Below are positions 22,366 to 36,700 of a DNA stretch of 64,000 nt, piece after piece (within the stretch, counting starts at the first letter, position 1; each line of letters begins with the position of its first letter). Below the pieces are notes generated by a model that saw only the letters and a program-made list of their open reading frames with translations, was not told the origin of the DNA and did not search any database. Source of the DNA: Akebia trifoliata (lineage: Eukaryota; Streptophyta; Magnoliopsida; Ranunculales; Lardizabalaceae); the NCBI GenBank assembly GCA_017979445.1, contig CM030718.1, positions 24,547,021 to 24,611,020 on the forward strand, given 5' to 3'. Position numbers and translations under genes: made by a program.

Positions 22366-25300
22366 ATGGAGAACTCACCTGCAAATCAACTCCCAGAAGT
22401 GGATTCCTTGCCAGACGGATTCGTCGAGAGCTCTAACGAACCCTTGTCTCCACAAACACCCACATTTGAACAAGAGAAGTTGCCTGAAGATTACAAGGAT
22501 ACAATGTTGGAACTTGATAGTTCTAGTGATTCAGAATAGATGATTCGTCAACTTCTTCGAATTATTTGGCAGTGAATGATACTCAATCGGTGGATAGCAA
22601 AGTTGAGAAGCTGAGGACGTTTCCTGTTCAATTATCTGAGAGCGATAGTATCGATGCTGAATTGGGAAAGACTGTCCCAGAGGCTTCAGTGAGGGTTTCC
22701 TTGGTCATTGAGCCTGCAATGGGTTCATCTCATGCACCCAGACATGTTGAAGGGGACTGCCATAGTTCCCAAAGAAGTAATCATCTCTACCTTGAATTAA
22801 TTAAGTGTTATTATTACTATTATTATTGTTTTTTGTCTTTGATTTTGGTTCTTCAACTCTAATTAAATTTGAAATCTTGTTCTTCCAAAGGGTAAATGAA
22901 AACCCATAAAAGGCACTGGTACACCTCTTCATGCATTGAAGAGATTCAAGTTTCAAAGTTGTTGAGGCCCTGGGTTTATTCCACCTTAAGTATAACGTTG
23001 AAACATTTTTTTTTATAAAATTTTTTATTAAAAAGAAAGGTAAGTACAATGGCGGTCAAGATGACCAACCAAGAAAGCAAAAAAGCAGAGACCACCTAAG
23101 AAGAGCACATGGAATCCCATCTAAATACAAAATCATCACAGAAAACACCCTTAAAATCAACTAGGATTTTGCTATAAAAAAAAAAAAAAAAAACCCAAGA
23201 TAGACAAAAAAAAAAAAAAATCACGGTAGGATGTCTTCACTCCTTGGAAATTCCTATTTCTTTCCAACCAAATACCCCAACACATTGCAAATGAGAGAAG
23301 ATTCCAAAGAATTCTCTTCCTCCCTAAGAACACAGTAAGATCCCTACTTTTAAAGAGCACGATAACGGATTTAGGAGCCACCCAGTTGATACCTAATAGA
23401 ATTCTTGGTTGCCTTACTATAAAACTTAAAAAAGAAGAAGAAAGCTTGAGTCTCTATTATACATTGATCAGGTTTGATGCTCTTGTGGACATATTTGGCG
23501 ACCATTCTCTTTTTTCCGCATGCCAAACATGTGAAGAAAATATTTTTTCCTGCATTTTGATGTGAATCAATGTAACTTTCTATGTCTTATAAAGAGTCCA
23601 ATTTAAGTTTCACACTTTCAAGCAGTAAATAAAGAACATGGATACATGTCACATTCTAGGGCTTAGGCCCATATCTCAGTTGGTTTGATACATTGCAAAG
23701 CAACTTTGAGGTCGTGGGTTCGAGTCCAACTTACCCTTCAAAAAAATATATGTTACATTGTAGCATAGTAATTAGGATAATTATTGAAAATTTTAAAGGA
23801 TATTGTTCGGCAGGTCAATTCGGCCTCCATTTTTTAATGAGTTTTATATCCATAAAAATGTACATTTTCAAGAGCATGCTGGGCTAATGAACGATCGTGG
23901 CAATGTGATGTGCCAGGATGCCAATCTTGGAAAATGGCTCATGGGTTTAATATTTCTCAAAGTTAGTGAAAGAAAAGAGTACGCAACTTCATGTGCAGTG
24001 ATGTCTTACACTGTAAGATAATACCAAACCGCAACACTTGCTTGTGATGAATGGTGAATAAAACTTGTTATACATGTGTTATAGTGTGTGAAGACTCATG
24101 TTTGATCTGTATGTCAAGACAGGAAACAGAAAGTGTTTTGTCCTTATAGGATAGAAGAATTAATTGTTAGCTAGGACATTGCTTTGGGTTTTTGACATGA
24201 TTGCCTTTATCCTTTTGTGCTATTGCTTTGATAGCAGCTGAAGAGTGCGTAGAGCTACAATCCACCAATCTCAATGAAAGGTCTACACCAGAGAGTGCTG
24301 AAACTTTGAAGGACAAAAAGCTAGTCAGTAATATCCAAGTACTCCATTTGAATGCATTTCTCATGCGTGCAAAAGAAAAAAAATGATTAGTTTGAATTAA
24401 TATTTTGTTTTTGCCACCTAAAATCTAACTTGAAAGTAAAATTTTAACATGTATTATTCGAAGTATTTCCTCCTTACTGGAATTTGTCTTATGCTATGGA
24501 ATGTTTTTAAACACAACTAGATGTACTTTATTCTAATCTTCTAAGAAACATGTACATGGTGAACATAATTTTTTTCCTAATTGTAATTTGATAGTTACAA
24601 CTCTTCTCACCACTTTCAAAATCTTTAGTTGTTTGAAAAGCATCAACCTTTGTTATAGTTAGAAAAAATCTGGAAGTGTCCCACCAAAACCCTTGGTGTG
24701 TTCAGAATGCAACACTTAATTGACACACGTTCTTGTTGATTTAGAAGAATCCATGTAACAGATCATTCAACTTAAGGACTTTTTCAAGACCATTTTTTTT
24801 CTTTGCATCAACTTGCAGATTATGAAATATAGTCTTCCCAAATTCCTGTTTTAATTTCTTTGTTTAACAAGAAGAATCAGCCGATTGAAAACATGGCTGG
24901 GGGGTTAGGGGGTGCTCCTTCTTGGAACTTAGGTCTATGGAAAACTTTTAAGGACTGGGATGTGGAGTCTGTCTCGTCACTGATGGAAAATATTTCTTCA
25001 ATCCATCTTTCTCCAGGGTTGGAAAACAGAAGGTAATGGTTGAAGAGTTGAGACAGGAAATTGTCAATTCAGTCTTTTTACTCTCTTCTTGCACATCCTT
25101 CAGATCATTGTTTTCTTAGGGTTCTAAAATTCCTTCCAGCGTGAAGTTCTTTGTTTGGTGATTCATTAGCTGCCTTGGGAAATATCTCCCACTACTCGGA
25201 GTACCCTCCCAAAAAGAAAAAAAGATGTGTCTGTTGGGTTCGGTTCTTCTTAGTTGTGTTGGGCGGGTTCGACCAGAAATGCTATGCTTACGCACAAGAC

Positions 25301-28300
25301 TAAATGAAGTAGACTCATTGTGGGCTAATTCATGAATTGAATAAAGAAAAAATGGGCCCTTTTATTAACGTTGATTGCTCTTCGTATGGTCATTGTGGTT
25401 TTCTATGTCAAGCCAAGGAAAGTGGAGAATGTGTTAATAGTCTTTTCCTGCATTGTTTGTTAGGCTTTTCCATCTGGTCTCATTTCTTCTTGTCCTTCAA
25501 TATTTTGTGGGTTCTTCCAAAGTTAGTAAAGGATCTATTGTGAAAGTTGGTCCTCATATGTTTTTAATGCTAAATCTAGAATTCTTTGGAATCTTCTACC
25601 GTTTTCAGTTTGTTGGGGGAATATGGAAGGGGAGGAATGCTAGAGCATATGAGAGAAAAAATAAGAAGGTTTATGACTTCCTCATCAATGTAAAAGCTCA
25701 TCTTTGGTCTAAATTTTTAAGGAGTTCAAGAGGTGTTCCTTTGCTAATTTTGTCTTTATATGGGATTCCTTGATTATGTAATGGGTGGTTTGCCTTGCTG
25801 GTCATTGTTGTGGGAGGTCGTTTTGTCTTCCTTTTGCGACTCTTCTTGTGTTCTTCTGCTTTTCATCTTGCAATAAATTTTTATTTGTCAAAAACAGATA
25901 AGTAGTCTATGAACTTGCAATAGTCTGTGCAAGTGTGCCTCTTTTTCAGGTTTTTTGAGAGAAAATGAAGTTGCTCCTAAATCTTGACTTGATATCAACT
26001 AAGTTAAGCTGATTTGGAGAAGTTTCACTTAACTTTTCATGGTTTTCAAACTATGGTTTGTCGTTCATGTTTTTGTATTCAAATAGTTGTTGATGGTTAC
26101 TAGCTAAGGAATTTGGTTGGACTGTTTTTGATGCCTTAGGAAATCTCTGAAGTGAAGCGTAAACATGTAAAACGTAGCTTCAAGTCAGAAAAGGAGTTCC
26201 TAGAATTCACTTTGAAGTATCAACACGTTATTGCTGAAAGAGATGCAGGTATGCAACTATTTACTAGCAACAGTTCTCTCAATAGAGTAATTTTTTTTAA
26301 TACTCACATCTGAGGATTTTACTGTTGCATGAGAACTTCACATGATTTTCATGGTGACATTTTCAGACAGATATTAGGTTGATTATGAATGATTAAACAG
26401 TCACCTGAAAAAAACAACTGAATGCTTAAACTATTCTAACTTAACAACATTCATGAATTGCAGCAAAACCTTCATTAAACATCATATGAAAGTTCTCTCA
26501 ATAAAATAATCTTTTTTAACTTCCGCATCTGAGGATACTGCTGCTGCATAAGAAGAAATAGATCTGATGTCAGCAGAGGTATGAAATTCCAGAATAGAAT
26601 TATGCATTTTTTCCGTCAAACAAAATGTTGAAGGGGTTTCAAGTCATAATCACAAAATACACAAGATATAATTGATGCTATATTTCTCAATCAATTACGA
26701 GATGATTATTTGTGCTTATGTTACCAAATAATTACATAGTTCGAGAGGTAAAGGTTCATGTATGGTAAGGGAAAGCACTGTTTAAGAGAAGATCTGGTAA
26801 CATGGAACACATTTGAAAATGGCTGGTCTTGTTGACAAGTTCCAAACTTGATTTAATGGTAAAAATCAGGAACTAGTAGTGCAGGTAGTGCTTTAGGGAA
26901 TGGTAAGGAAAATTGATGCTATCTTTTTCGAGATCAAGCTATTCGAAGGACTTGAGTGCAATGGATTCTGAAGAGTGCAATAAAAGGTATTTTGAATTAT
27001 TGGGATGCTGTTGGCATTCCTTGTGGCTTTTCTGACATGAACATATCGACAATTATAGAGGGCTTTGTACAATGGAGATCAGGTTTGATCTTGACCATAG
27101 TTACCATGTCGGGGTTCGGGAAAAAATCGGCAAGGGAAAAAGTAGAAAAAAACAAAAAAAAAAAAGGGGAAAAAATCGAAATAGTGTTAGAACAATATAA
27201 TTTTTTCTACTAAGTTGTGTTATCATTTATATCATCAAATCCTATTTTAAACTATAAGAATAAATCATAAATAAAAATTAGAGCTTTGTTTTGATTTCTG
27301 AGTTTTGAGTTCGATTGTAGGTTATGTTTATTAAAACATTACCCTTTAATTTTGTATTAATTTGTTAAAACATCCTTTTGGCTTAAAAAATATTAAAAAT
27401 AATCATGTAATGTTAAATTAACTAGGAAAAAGCTCTCCAAGAATTGGATGATTAAATAGTGATGTTCGTGATTAAATCACGAAGTTCGTTTAAAATGCGA
27501 TTTTTTCCAAACTTCATGATTTAATTGACAGCATATAAAACCACGATTTAAACTTGACTTTTTGAAAAAATCGACAACTTTGGTGACCATGATCTTGACA
27601 AGATTTTGGGTTTTTGTGAGGATAATATAATTCTTCAAGCATTTTTTAGGGGAGTAGACTGCGACGGTATTGCTGCTGCTATGGCCAGGACCGCTGGACC
27701 GACAGATATTTTTGAGATTGTCACAGAATATGGAGAATTCTGATTCCCTTTTGTAATTACTACTCCTCTATTTTTTCGTTCAATATTATCTTTACCGATC
27801 AAAATATATATATATATAATTACCCAATGAACTTCTGTACTACAATATGGTGATATTGCACATGAAGGTCATAGAGTGGCCTTCTTTACTTTCGAGGATT
27901 CTTGACATTCTGTTGCAATGGTCTAGGGAAACTAATGAGAAAATGCTATTTTAGGAATCTGAAGCTTGACTAGGGAACAAGATGCTTACATACTCACATG
28001 TAAATATTACCTTTAAGTTGGTTAAGTGAGTAGACAGTTTGTGAAATTATCTTCTAATTCTTGAAATAATGGTCTCCTGAGTCCTGAGTCCTGACAATGC
28101 TTCCTGAGATATGGATACTAGAACTTATACCGCTCACTGAAAATAAGGTCCCTTGTTCATAATTTTCTCAATATGTGTATGGCATGAATCTTGGTTTTGC
28201 TGGACTGTTATACAGAAACCTCTAAATCCGTTTTTTTTTTTTTGTGTGGTGAGAGTCCATTGTTGAGATATCTGAATTAGTTTCTTTCCTTTTCAGTCAT

Positions 28301-30747
28301 AACTTCTCCTACTTCATTTTAATTTTAATGCAAAGGTTTTTTTTGGTGCAGCCATTGCTGTTCGAGATAAGCTTGAATCATTATGTAGGGAGTTGCAACG
28401 GCAAAACAAAATGTTGATGGTACATTCTCCATAAGAATTGGATATGCATTAACTGATTATTGATTATCATTATGACTGGTGTCCCATCCCAACTATTCGT
28501 CGTCAGTAACATGGATACTGTTTTGCTATCGAAAGGCCGTCTAGAGCGATATCTTTGACCAAACTAATACTTCGATGCTTTCATTTGGTTATAGATCACA
28601 GTCATATATGGCATACGAATCCACACACCTTTGTTTTGAAGGCCACACGATGGACTACATATGTATTTAAATACATATATGCAATTAACAACCAGTTAAT
28701 AAGTGAGAGCACACAAATATCTTCTAGTTAACCACACCATGCAGTAGCATTTTGTTTGAGAAAATAAATGTAATTATAAGAGACTCAATGAAGGAACTTG
28801 TGATACTTATACGCAACTGATCTACTTTCTACCTTCTTTACCCACAATATATTATCTATATGGCAGAAGTACTTCTGCTATAATCATGTTACCAGGTTGC
28901 TACGGGTAAGGTTTCGATGTGTGGCAATTTCACATAGTGGGTTTTCTTGAGCTGATGCTATTGGTGTGTATCTATAAATAGTAGTGACTTTGTGTCTCAA
29001 AAGAGGAAGGATTCAACTTCAGGCATCTACTGTCTCAACATTGCATATTGAGGTACCTTGTAGATTAATGCATGCACTAAAATTTGAAGGCCTGGGAACA
29101 TCTTTTATGATTAATATCCTAATATCCAAATCTACTTGTCTATGGAGATGCTTGGGAACGACTTTTATGATTATTATGCAAATCTACTTGTCTATGGAGA
29201 TGAAGTTGATATTACATGCCTCAAATTGGTTAATAATAATAAACACCTTAAAATGCTGAAATGACGTAGTTGATGGCAAAGCATTTAAAGTGAAGGTCTC
29301 ATATATGTAATGAAATCATTCTTTGTTCTTTTAGTAAGCCCATGAATTTGTAATAAAAGGTGTTGGTGAGAAACTAGTGACAGAGTTTCCCTAGTTGTCT
29401 CATCACTTGTGTGAAATGTTACGAAGACATGGACACTTTTTTCTGATGGGTAAAGGGTTAATGGTTAGTAAGGTCAAGGTGGGTTCAAGGGGATTTGAAC
29501 CTAGGACGTGGGAACAACACTCCACACATGTTACCAACTTAGCTAATTATGGAGACATGTGTCGGTGTTCACGGGTACGAGGTATAACACGACGACTTTG
29601 AGAAGCACGTACACATCAATGCACTGTTATAACATAATTTTTTTGCTATATCTAACTCTTTTTTAAAAGTAAAAAAATCAGAATAGAAATATAAGAGAAA
29701 AAAACATTTGTATCCACCATATGGAGATGCTGATGTCATCTACTATCATCTTTTTGCAGGATGAATGCAAGAGAGCCTCAACAGAAGGCCAAAACATGAG
29801 ACTAGAGCTATCAACCAAGTTCCACAATGCAATTAAGGTTTGTGTAACTTTTATTATCTACTTTCAAAGCTCTCTCTTATATTGGAAAATTAGCATGAAT
29901 ATGATGCATGTATTTTTCCAATATTAAAGATAATTATGAAAACACTGGACTGAATATTTTCAACTGTCTTATAAGTTAAATATTTTCTGTATTTCCCAAG
30001 TAAAATACTCGTTTATGATAATCATAGAGGGGAGTGGCAGAACATGTTTCATGTTGCCAAATCCGAAATGCTTGAGATATGGCTCTATTGATGATTGATT
30101 GCTATGTGATCACATTTAAATCAAGGCAATGGTTAAAAATGGGAGAACAAGGATAAAATTTTTAGTGTGAGAGCAAAGTAATCATTTAAAGTTTTCTATG
30201 ATAATATTTGAATGGGGAATGAGATTTGTTTAGCAAATCCCAAATCTTTCGGACAAGACTTCGATGATGATAATATGTTTGAGCACTTTATGCATAAATA
30301 TATTCAACTTTTTAAGCTAAATATTTAGACCTGGAATTTACTTGTATTGCATCCCTAGATTCTCACTTTGACCTCTACATATCACGCATATTTGTTCAAA
30401 GTTGCATTGTCATTATCCAATATGGAGATGGTAAAATAGTTATCATGTCTACAAGCACCACAATCAATTCTTGGTTGGAACGTGCAAGTTTCTACTTCTT
30501 AATATAGGTGGAAATCAGCTGTCAAAATATTTTCTGTAAGAACTAAAATTGTTGTTCATAATGAGTTCAATATCCTTTTTGGGCTGATTTTGTGCGGTTC
30601 TTGTGAGATTACTATGTTTAGCTTTTGTGTATTCATAAAGGATAGTTCAATATCCTTTCGCTGAGGTAATGCAATATTTAAGAGGAGTACAAAGGAGAGA
30701 AGGGTTGTTCCATCTCTTTCTCTGTCCGTGTGCACGAGCATGGTTTC

Positions 30748-30778
<31 letters not shown>

Positions 30779-33700
30779 CTGTTCATGGGGCAATAATTGT
30801 GACAAAATCTATGACAATGGATTTTTGTAAACCACTTTTGATGGGGTTACAAGTTTCGGAAACCATAGAGATCATCCTCACCAAAAATCAGCCCATTCCG
30901 AAACTTCTAACCCCAATTTACAAGTTGAAGAATTGTGGACCGTCAATTTTTTTGTAAACTACTTTTGATGGGGTTAGAAGTTTCGGAATGAGCTGATTTT
31001 TGGTGAGGATGATCTCTATGGTGAGGTGATCATCCTCACCAAAAATCAGCCCATTCCGAAACTTCTAACCCCATCAAAAGTGGTTTACAAAAAACCATTG
31101 TTATAGATTTTGTCACAATTATTGTCCCATGAACAGTCCCCATATATATATAGGGTTAGGTTCGGCAGCCAACGTTGGGGGCCAAAATTTGTCCTTTATG
31201 GGTTAAAAATTTCGGATTGGACTGATATTTTGTGAGGATGATCTCTATAGTGAGGAGATCATCTTCACAAATAGTCAGCCCATTATGAAACTTCTAACCC
31301 CATCAAAAGTGGTTTACAAAATAACAGTAAAAATCGACAGCTCACAATTCTTCAACTTGTAAACCACTTTTGATGGGTTAAAAGTTTCCGATTGGGCTGT
31401 TTTTTTTTTTTTTTGTGTGGATGATCTCATCACCATAGAGACCATCCTCACAAAAAATCAGCTCAATCTGAAACTTTTAACCTATATAGGACAAGTTTTG
31501 ACTCCCAATGTTGGCTGCCGAATGGGACCCATATATATCTAACACTTTAGTGGGACATTAACAACCTCCAAAACTATATTTCCTTTTATAAAGGGCTCTA
31601 AATGGTAATTCTATTCTTTTAGAACCAAAAAAAAAAAAAAAAAAAAAAGAAAAAAAGAAGAAGAAAGGGTTTGATTATCATCGTGCAATGAAAATTTTGT
31701 AAGTGACTTTTCAAGGCTTTGTGATATTTACAAAAATGCCATTGCATAATGAGATAAAACTCTTTACTTTTTTTTCACTAAAAGACATGATAAGATTATT
31801 TTTGGTGGTGTTTATGGAAGAAACATAGTTTTTGGAGCTTGCTAACTTCTTTTGAAGTCTTGCATGTTAGCATCCAAACATGTACATGTGTGCATGTGAC
31901 TGGCTTACCCACTTTCAACTATTTTTGTATATTTCTGTTTACTACCGTGCAAAATAATAAATTTAGAATGTTATTGTAAAGTTCATCCATATGAGGGTTT
32001 TTTCCTCCGACCACATGGTTGAAATGATTTTTTGTTTGTTTTAATCAACTGTAAAAACAATAGTCGAAGACAATTCTTTTATCTTTTTGGGACTATCTTC
32101 TGATGATCCATGATGGTCATACCATTGTAAAAATTGTGCACCTTGTTTTTAAGGATCTCAATGTTATGGCTCACAATAGAATTGAATGGAGAAAGAGGAT
32201 TCACATTGCCCACCCCAAGCCTAAGATGATGACATTTTATGAGGATTCATAATTTTGACCTCGAGAAGGAAGTTACACCTTGTCTATTTACCATTTAAAA
32301 TTTTATTCTCTTCACCTACCAAAAAAAAAAAAAAATCATTCTCTTAGTTTTGGATGATCTCCCAAATTTCTTACGCATTATCAATCCACATACTTCGAAC
32401 ATGTTGAAACCTCACATTATTTTTCTTTTTGTGTTTGTGTATGTGGGGTGAGGGGGGTAATTTTCACTTTTCCTTTTTCGTCCCATTATATATATTTGGA
32501 TAATATTTATTTATTTATTATATATTCATGTGCGGCAACTAATGGTATACCACTTTCTTTTTTGGTTTTCTAGGATGTAAGTTGTAAGCTTGAAGAGCAG
32601 AAAGATGAAAGTCTCACGCAACTCAAGGAGAATGAGATGTAAGGCCTTTGTCAGAAAACCTTGAGATACTTGTGTCAGTCTTTGTGTTCTTTACATTAAA
32701 GAGATCAATTATTGACATGTTAATCTATAAGTACCAACTTAGATGTGAGAACTTAGGAAATATTTCCAATCCAAATTAGCTAGGCCAAGTCCGTCTTACT
32801 TTTACTTGCTTGTAGTTCTAAAACCTATTATATTTTTACAATGGTACATGGTGAACTACTTTTAGACGAGAGAGTGATGCCAGTCCACTCTCCATGTCAT
32901 AAAGAAAGTATCGTGTTGTGAATGGATCCTTTACCAAAAAGGTGTCACCTATAAGCAAGATAACTTGTATGGGAATGCTGCCACACCCATCTATCTTCTA
33001 AGATAAATTCTTTTTATACATGAAAGATTGCTTAATGATAGCGCCACACTTATCATCTAAAGGTTTTGTCATGCACGTTGGACTGGTTAGGGTGCTTTCA
33101 TCTGTACCAAAAGTGTTGTAAGGCGTCGTCACTTCTAATCTCACATGGATGCCGATGCAGGCAGTGATGCCTAACCTAAAATGATGAGTCCGAGAGTGAG
33201 ATTAAATAAAAAATAAGCACTTAAAAAATAATCTCAGCTCATGCAATCATATATGATATATATACAAAAAAGTCTGATAGGTAGTTGAAGTCCAAATCCT
33301 AAAAGCTATCACAATACCACAAATAAAACCCCTTGAGTGTTAGAATAAAGGGATGCCAATGGAAGATTGAACTTCCGCTAGCTTAGGGCTTCAATCCAAT
33401 ACTCAATTTAGAGTTTATTGAACTCCCAAGGATTTCAAGTCTATCTGATTTATCTCCGAACTCAAAATCATAAAGTATTTCCAGCAAAAGAAGTGAGAAG
33501 AGGCTATATTTGGGACTGTGGATTTAAGGAAAGGGTAGGGTAGCATGCTTGGGAGTTTATGGATAGGATGAGAGGTTGTATTGGGTATATAGATGGCTGA
33601 AATAGTTTCAGCAGAGGTATATGGATAAAAATTTAGTTCGGCTAGGGAATATGGGCTGCAAGAAGGGTTTGGTTGGGGGTCTAATGGGCTGCACGGAAAA

Positions 33701-36700
33701 TTCAGCTAGGTTTTAGGGATGAGAGTAAGGTGCAGTTGGGCTAGGGTTGCTGTACAAGTAACATACAGCAGGGTTTGATGGTTTTGAGAGGTTGATCTCA
33801 GCTAGGTTGATGTAAACTAAAGATGCAACAAGATCCAATAACTTTGGGGAGTTAGAAAAGATCCCAGAGGCTGGTACAGTAGGGTTATTGGAGGGGCGGC
33901 AGCAATACTGTGACTGTATGTGATTCGTGTGCCCGGGACAGCAAGACAAAGAAGATAGTGAGATAGGGATAGGCCCCTTACTTGGAATCACACCAAGGAA
34001 GTTGGGTTCACACCATGGAGAGTTCCCTTAGAGAAACCTATAAATTTTATTCCAAAAGCTCTTAATAATTGAAAATCCAAAATAAGGTCTTTACAATTAT
34101 TTATGTAAGACTCAAGACCCTAATCTAATTTCAATCATTCAATTAATATAATAAGATCTAATGGTCGGGAATACAACTTAAATATAACAAAATAAAAAAA
34201 TACTGTCTATGTCCCATTCTATTAACTTTATCTCCCTTGCATGTCATCATATGGAAACTCACTTGAAATCAGGGGCGGAGCCAGGATTGTCTTGTAGTGG
34301 GGGCAAACTATCGCTAGTGGTACAATTGAAGAGCTTGTAGATGAATGGTTTCAGGAAGAAATTCGGAGGTTTTTGGTTAGAAGTTGAAGAAAAAATTGAA
34401 AGGAGAGGAGGGGGGGGTGGAGATTGGAGGGAGGTAAGAGGGTGGGGGCAAATAGGCATGCAATTAGTTGAAAATATATGGCTGTCCCAAAGTTCTGTGG
34501 GAGCAATTGCCCCCACTAGCTCCTTCCCTGCTAGAAATACGTGATAAAGATACCAAATTGGCCGAAACATCTATACTATGACCATGGAATAAGAACATAA
34601 AAATAAGCTCAAATACTAACCCTAATCACTAAAATATACGCTCATAAACATAAAATCTAAATAATGACCCAATTGAAAAGATACATGATCTCCGATGTCC
34701 TCATCATACACCATTATCACTTCGGCCATCCCGTGAAGGAATCATTAGTGAATGTCGTGATGGCATCTTCATTATGGAAATGCGCCCAATTGAGCACCTT
34801 TGTCACGAATGAGCTTGCTGGGCATGATGCTCTTGATTTTTGCCTTGCATTTTTTTTGCTCTTTTCGATAAATCAAGATTTTTTTATTAATTAATAAAAG
34901 GAGAGGAGGTTGAGAGGCCTATCTACGACAAGAAAACATAAAATAAGATAACAAGTTTTGAACTAAATATCAAATCCCACCTAAAAACGAAATCTTCAGA
35001 AAAAACATACCCTTAAATTTTGGAAAGACCTAGCAATGAGTGTTCATTCCTTTCAAAATTTCTAATATTCTTTTCTTTCCAAATTCCTTGACAAATGACA
35101 AAAGGAGTAATGGACCACAAAATGGTTTCTTTATAACACAATGCTTTGATTTTCCAACTATGAAAGAGAGACATAAGAGAATTGGGGAAACACCTCGCTA
35201 AATGAAAGTGAGCCCAAACAACTTTTTACCGAGTCACTACTAGACCTGCCAACCTTTAGAAAGGAGATGAGAACATTTTGTCTTGAGTATCATATGTAGT
35301 CCATACACAACACAAAGGGCATTACATTAAAAAGACAATTGGGTAGAGCCAACAACGAGTCTTGGAGTCCAAAAGGATGGTGCTTACTAACTACTCTCCC
35401 TCTACACTGCTACCAGTATAAATTGAGGAGAGGATTGGCCAAAATTGAAGAATGCTACGAAGTCCTTGGGCTAACTCAGACCCACACCTTATCTCCCTTA
35501 AATGACTTCTTTTAGTTGAACTCTTTTTTTTACACATGACTCAATGTTCACCTCTAATCCAAGACCTAGCACCTCGAACCCCACCAGTACTGTTCAAGTA
35601 GACATATGTCATTGCTCAAACTTGTTAGCTCTGCTACCATAATAACTGGGAGTTGTTTTGATGAAAGTAGGCTCAATGAGGATTTGCTTGCCAAATGTGG
35701 ATGAGGGATAGGCAATCATTTACACATTGGAGCTCCTCATGTTGGACATGAGGCTAAATGTAGACAGGAAAAAAATTGAACGATGCAAACTCGACCTCCA
35801 GCTCCATGAAGAGGGTACCACGTTGCAATTGGGTCCACTATCAAAAGATTGGTGCCTACCATGAGTAAGGTATATCGTCTGAGAGTTTCTTTGCACCAGT
35901 CTATCGCCTAAAAATGCTAATTGAATAATTGCTTAAGGATACCACCACACTTGCCTATAGCTTAAGGGTATTGTCATACATGCACCATCACATGTACCTT
36001 TGATGTCTAAGCAATACCAAACTTAAGCTCAAGGTGGAACCATCATTATTTAGGCAACCGTGAGTTGTTGTCGTGAAAACCACTCGATGCTTTCATCATC
36101 AAGACAAGCCCACGAGGGTGTCATCGTAACGAATGAGCCCCACAAGTGCACCATATAGGATGATGCAAAGTTAATCTAAGTTGATGATTTTGAGATCAAG
36201 AATAATTATCAAGAACAATAAAATTCATAAAATAAATTAATTCTACTATTATCCACATCATGTTCATTTAGGTCTCTTCTCTTCCAATTACAAATGCATT
36301 TTCTCAGTAACTGGTCCGAGTCGTTAACTAGGAAATCTTTTTTCCAGGCTACGAAATAAGTTGAAGCATCTCTCTGATCAATATGCAATCTCTGAACAGC
36401 AATTTACACAAAAGGTTTACTTTGTAAAACCATGTTCATGCTTTTAGAAAATTTTCTGTTCATATATTTTTAGAATCAAATTCTTAGATCATCAGTTTCA
36501 TTTTGTGGTTTGAAACTTGAATGTGTAGTTAAAGCAGAAAACACTTGAACTTCAGCTTGCTGATTTAAAACTTCAACAACATGAAGAAAAGTTGACCCAG
36601 GAACAATCCCAGATGAAGTTGTATGCTGAACAGGTGTCGCAACTTTTGGCAACTGAAAAGAATCTGCGCTTACAATTAACAGCTGATGGAGAAAAGTTTC

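Larger units (their letters stand above)
22801..24180. other. Taxilin intron 1: LINE fragment and SINE
   Basis: Besides the LINE piece (23036-23385) and the SINE (23660-23754) listed separately, this intron is AT-rich. Open frames at 23693-24021 overlap the SINE and are not genes. Confidence 0.5.

Noticed and set aside
23660..23747. Functional tRNA gene
   Set aside because: A- and B-boxes are present but the stems do not form a full cloverleaf; the A-rich tail and flanking duplication indicate a SINE.
26956..27213. 85-codon + strand frame in taxilin intron 3
   Set aside because: Ends in a Lys-rich A tract, no motif, no splice context; a LINE-derived scrap is possible but not supportable.
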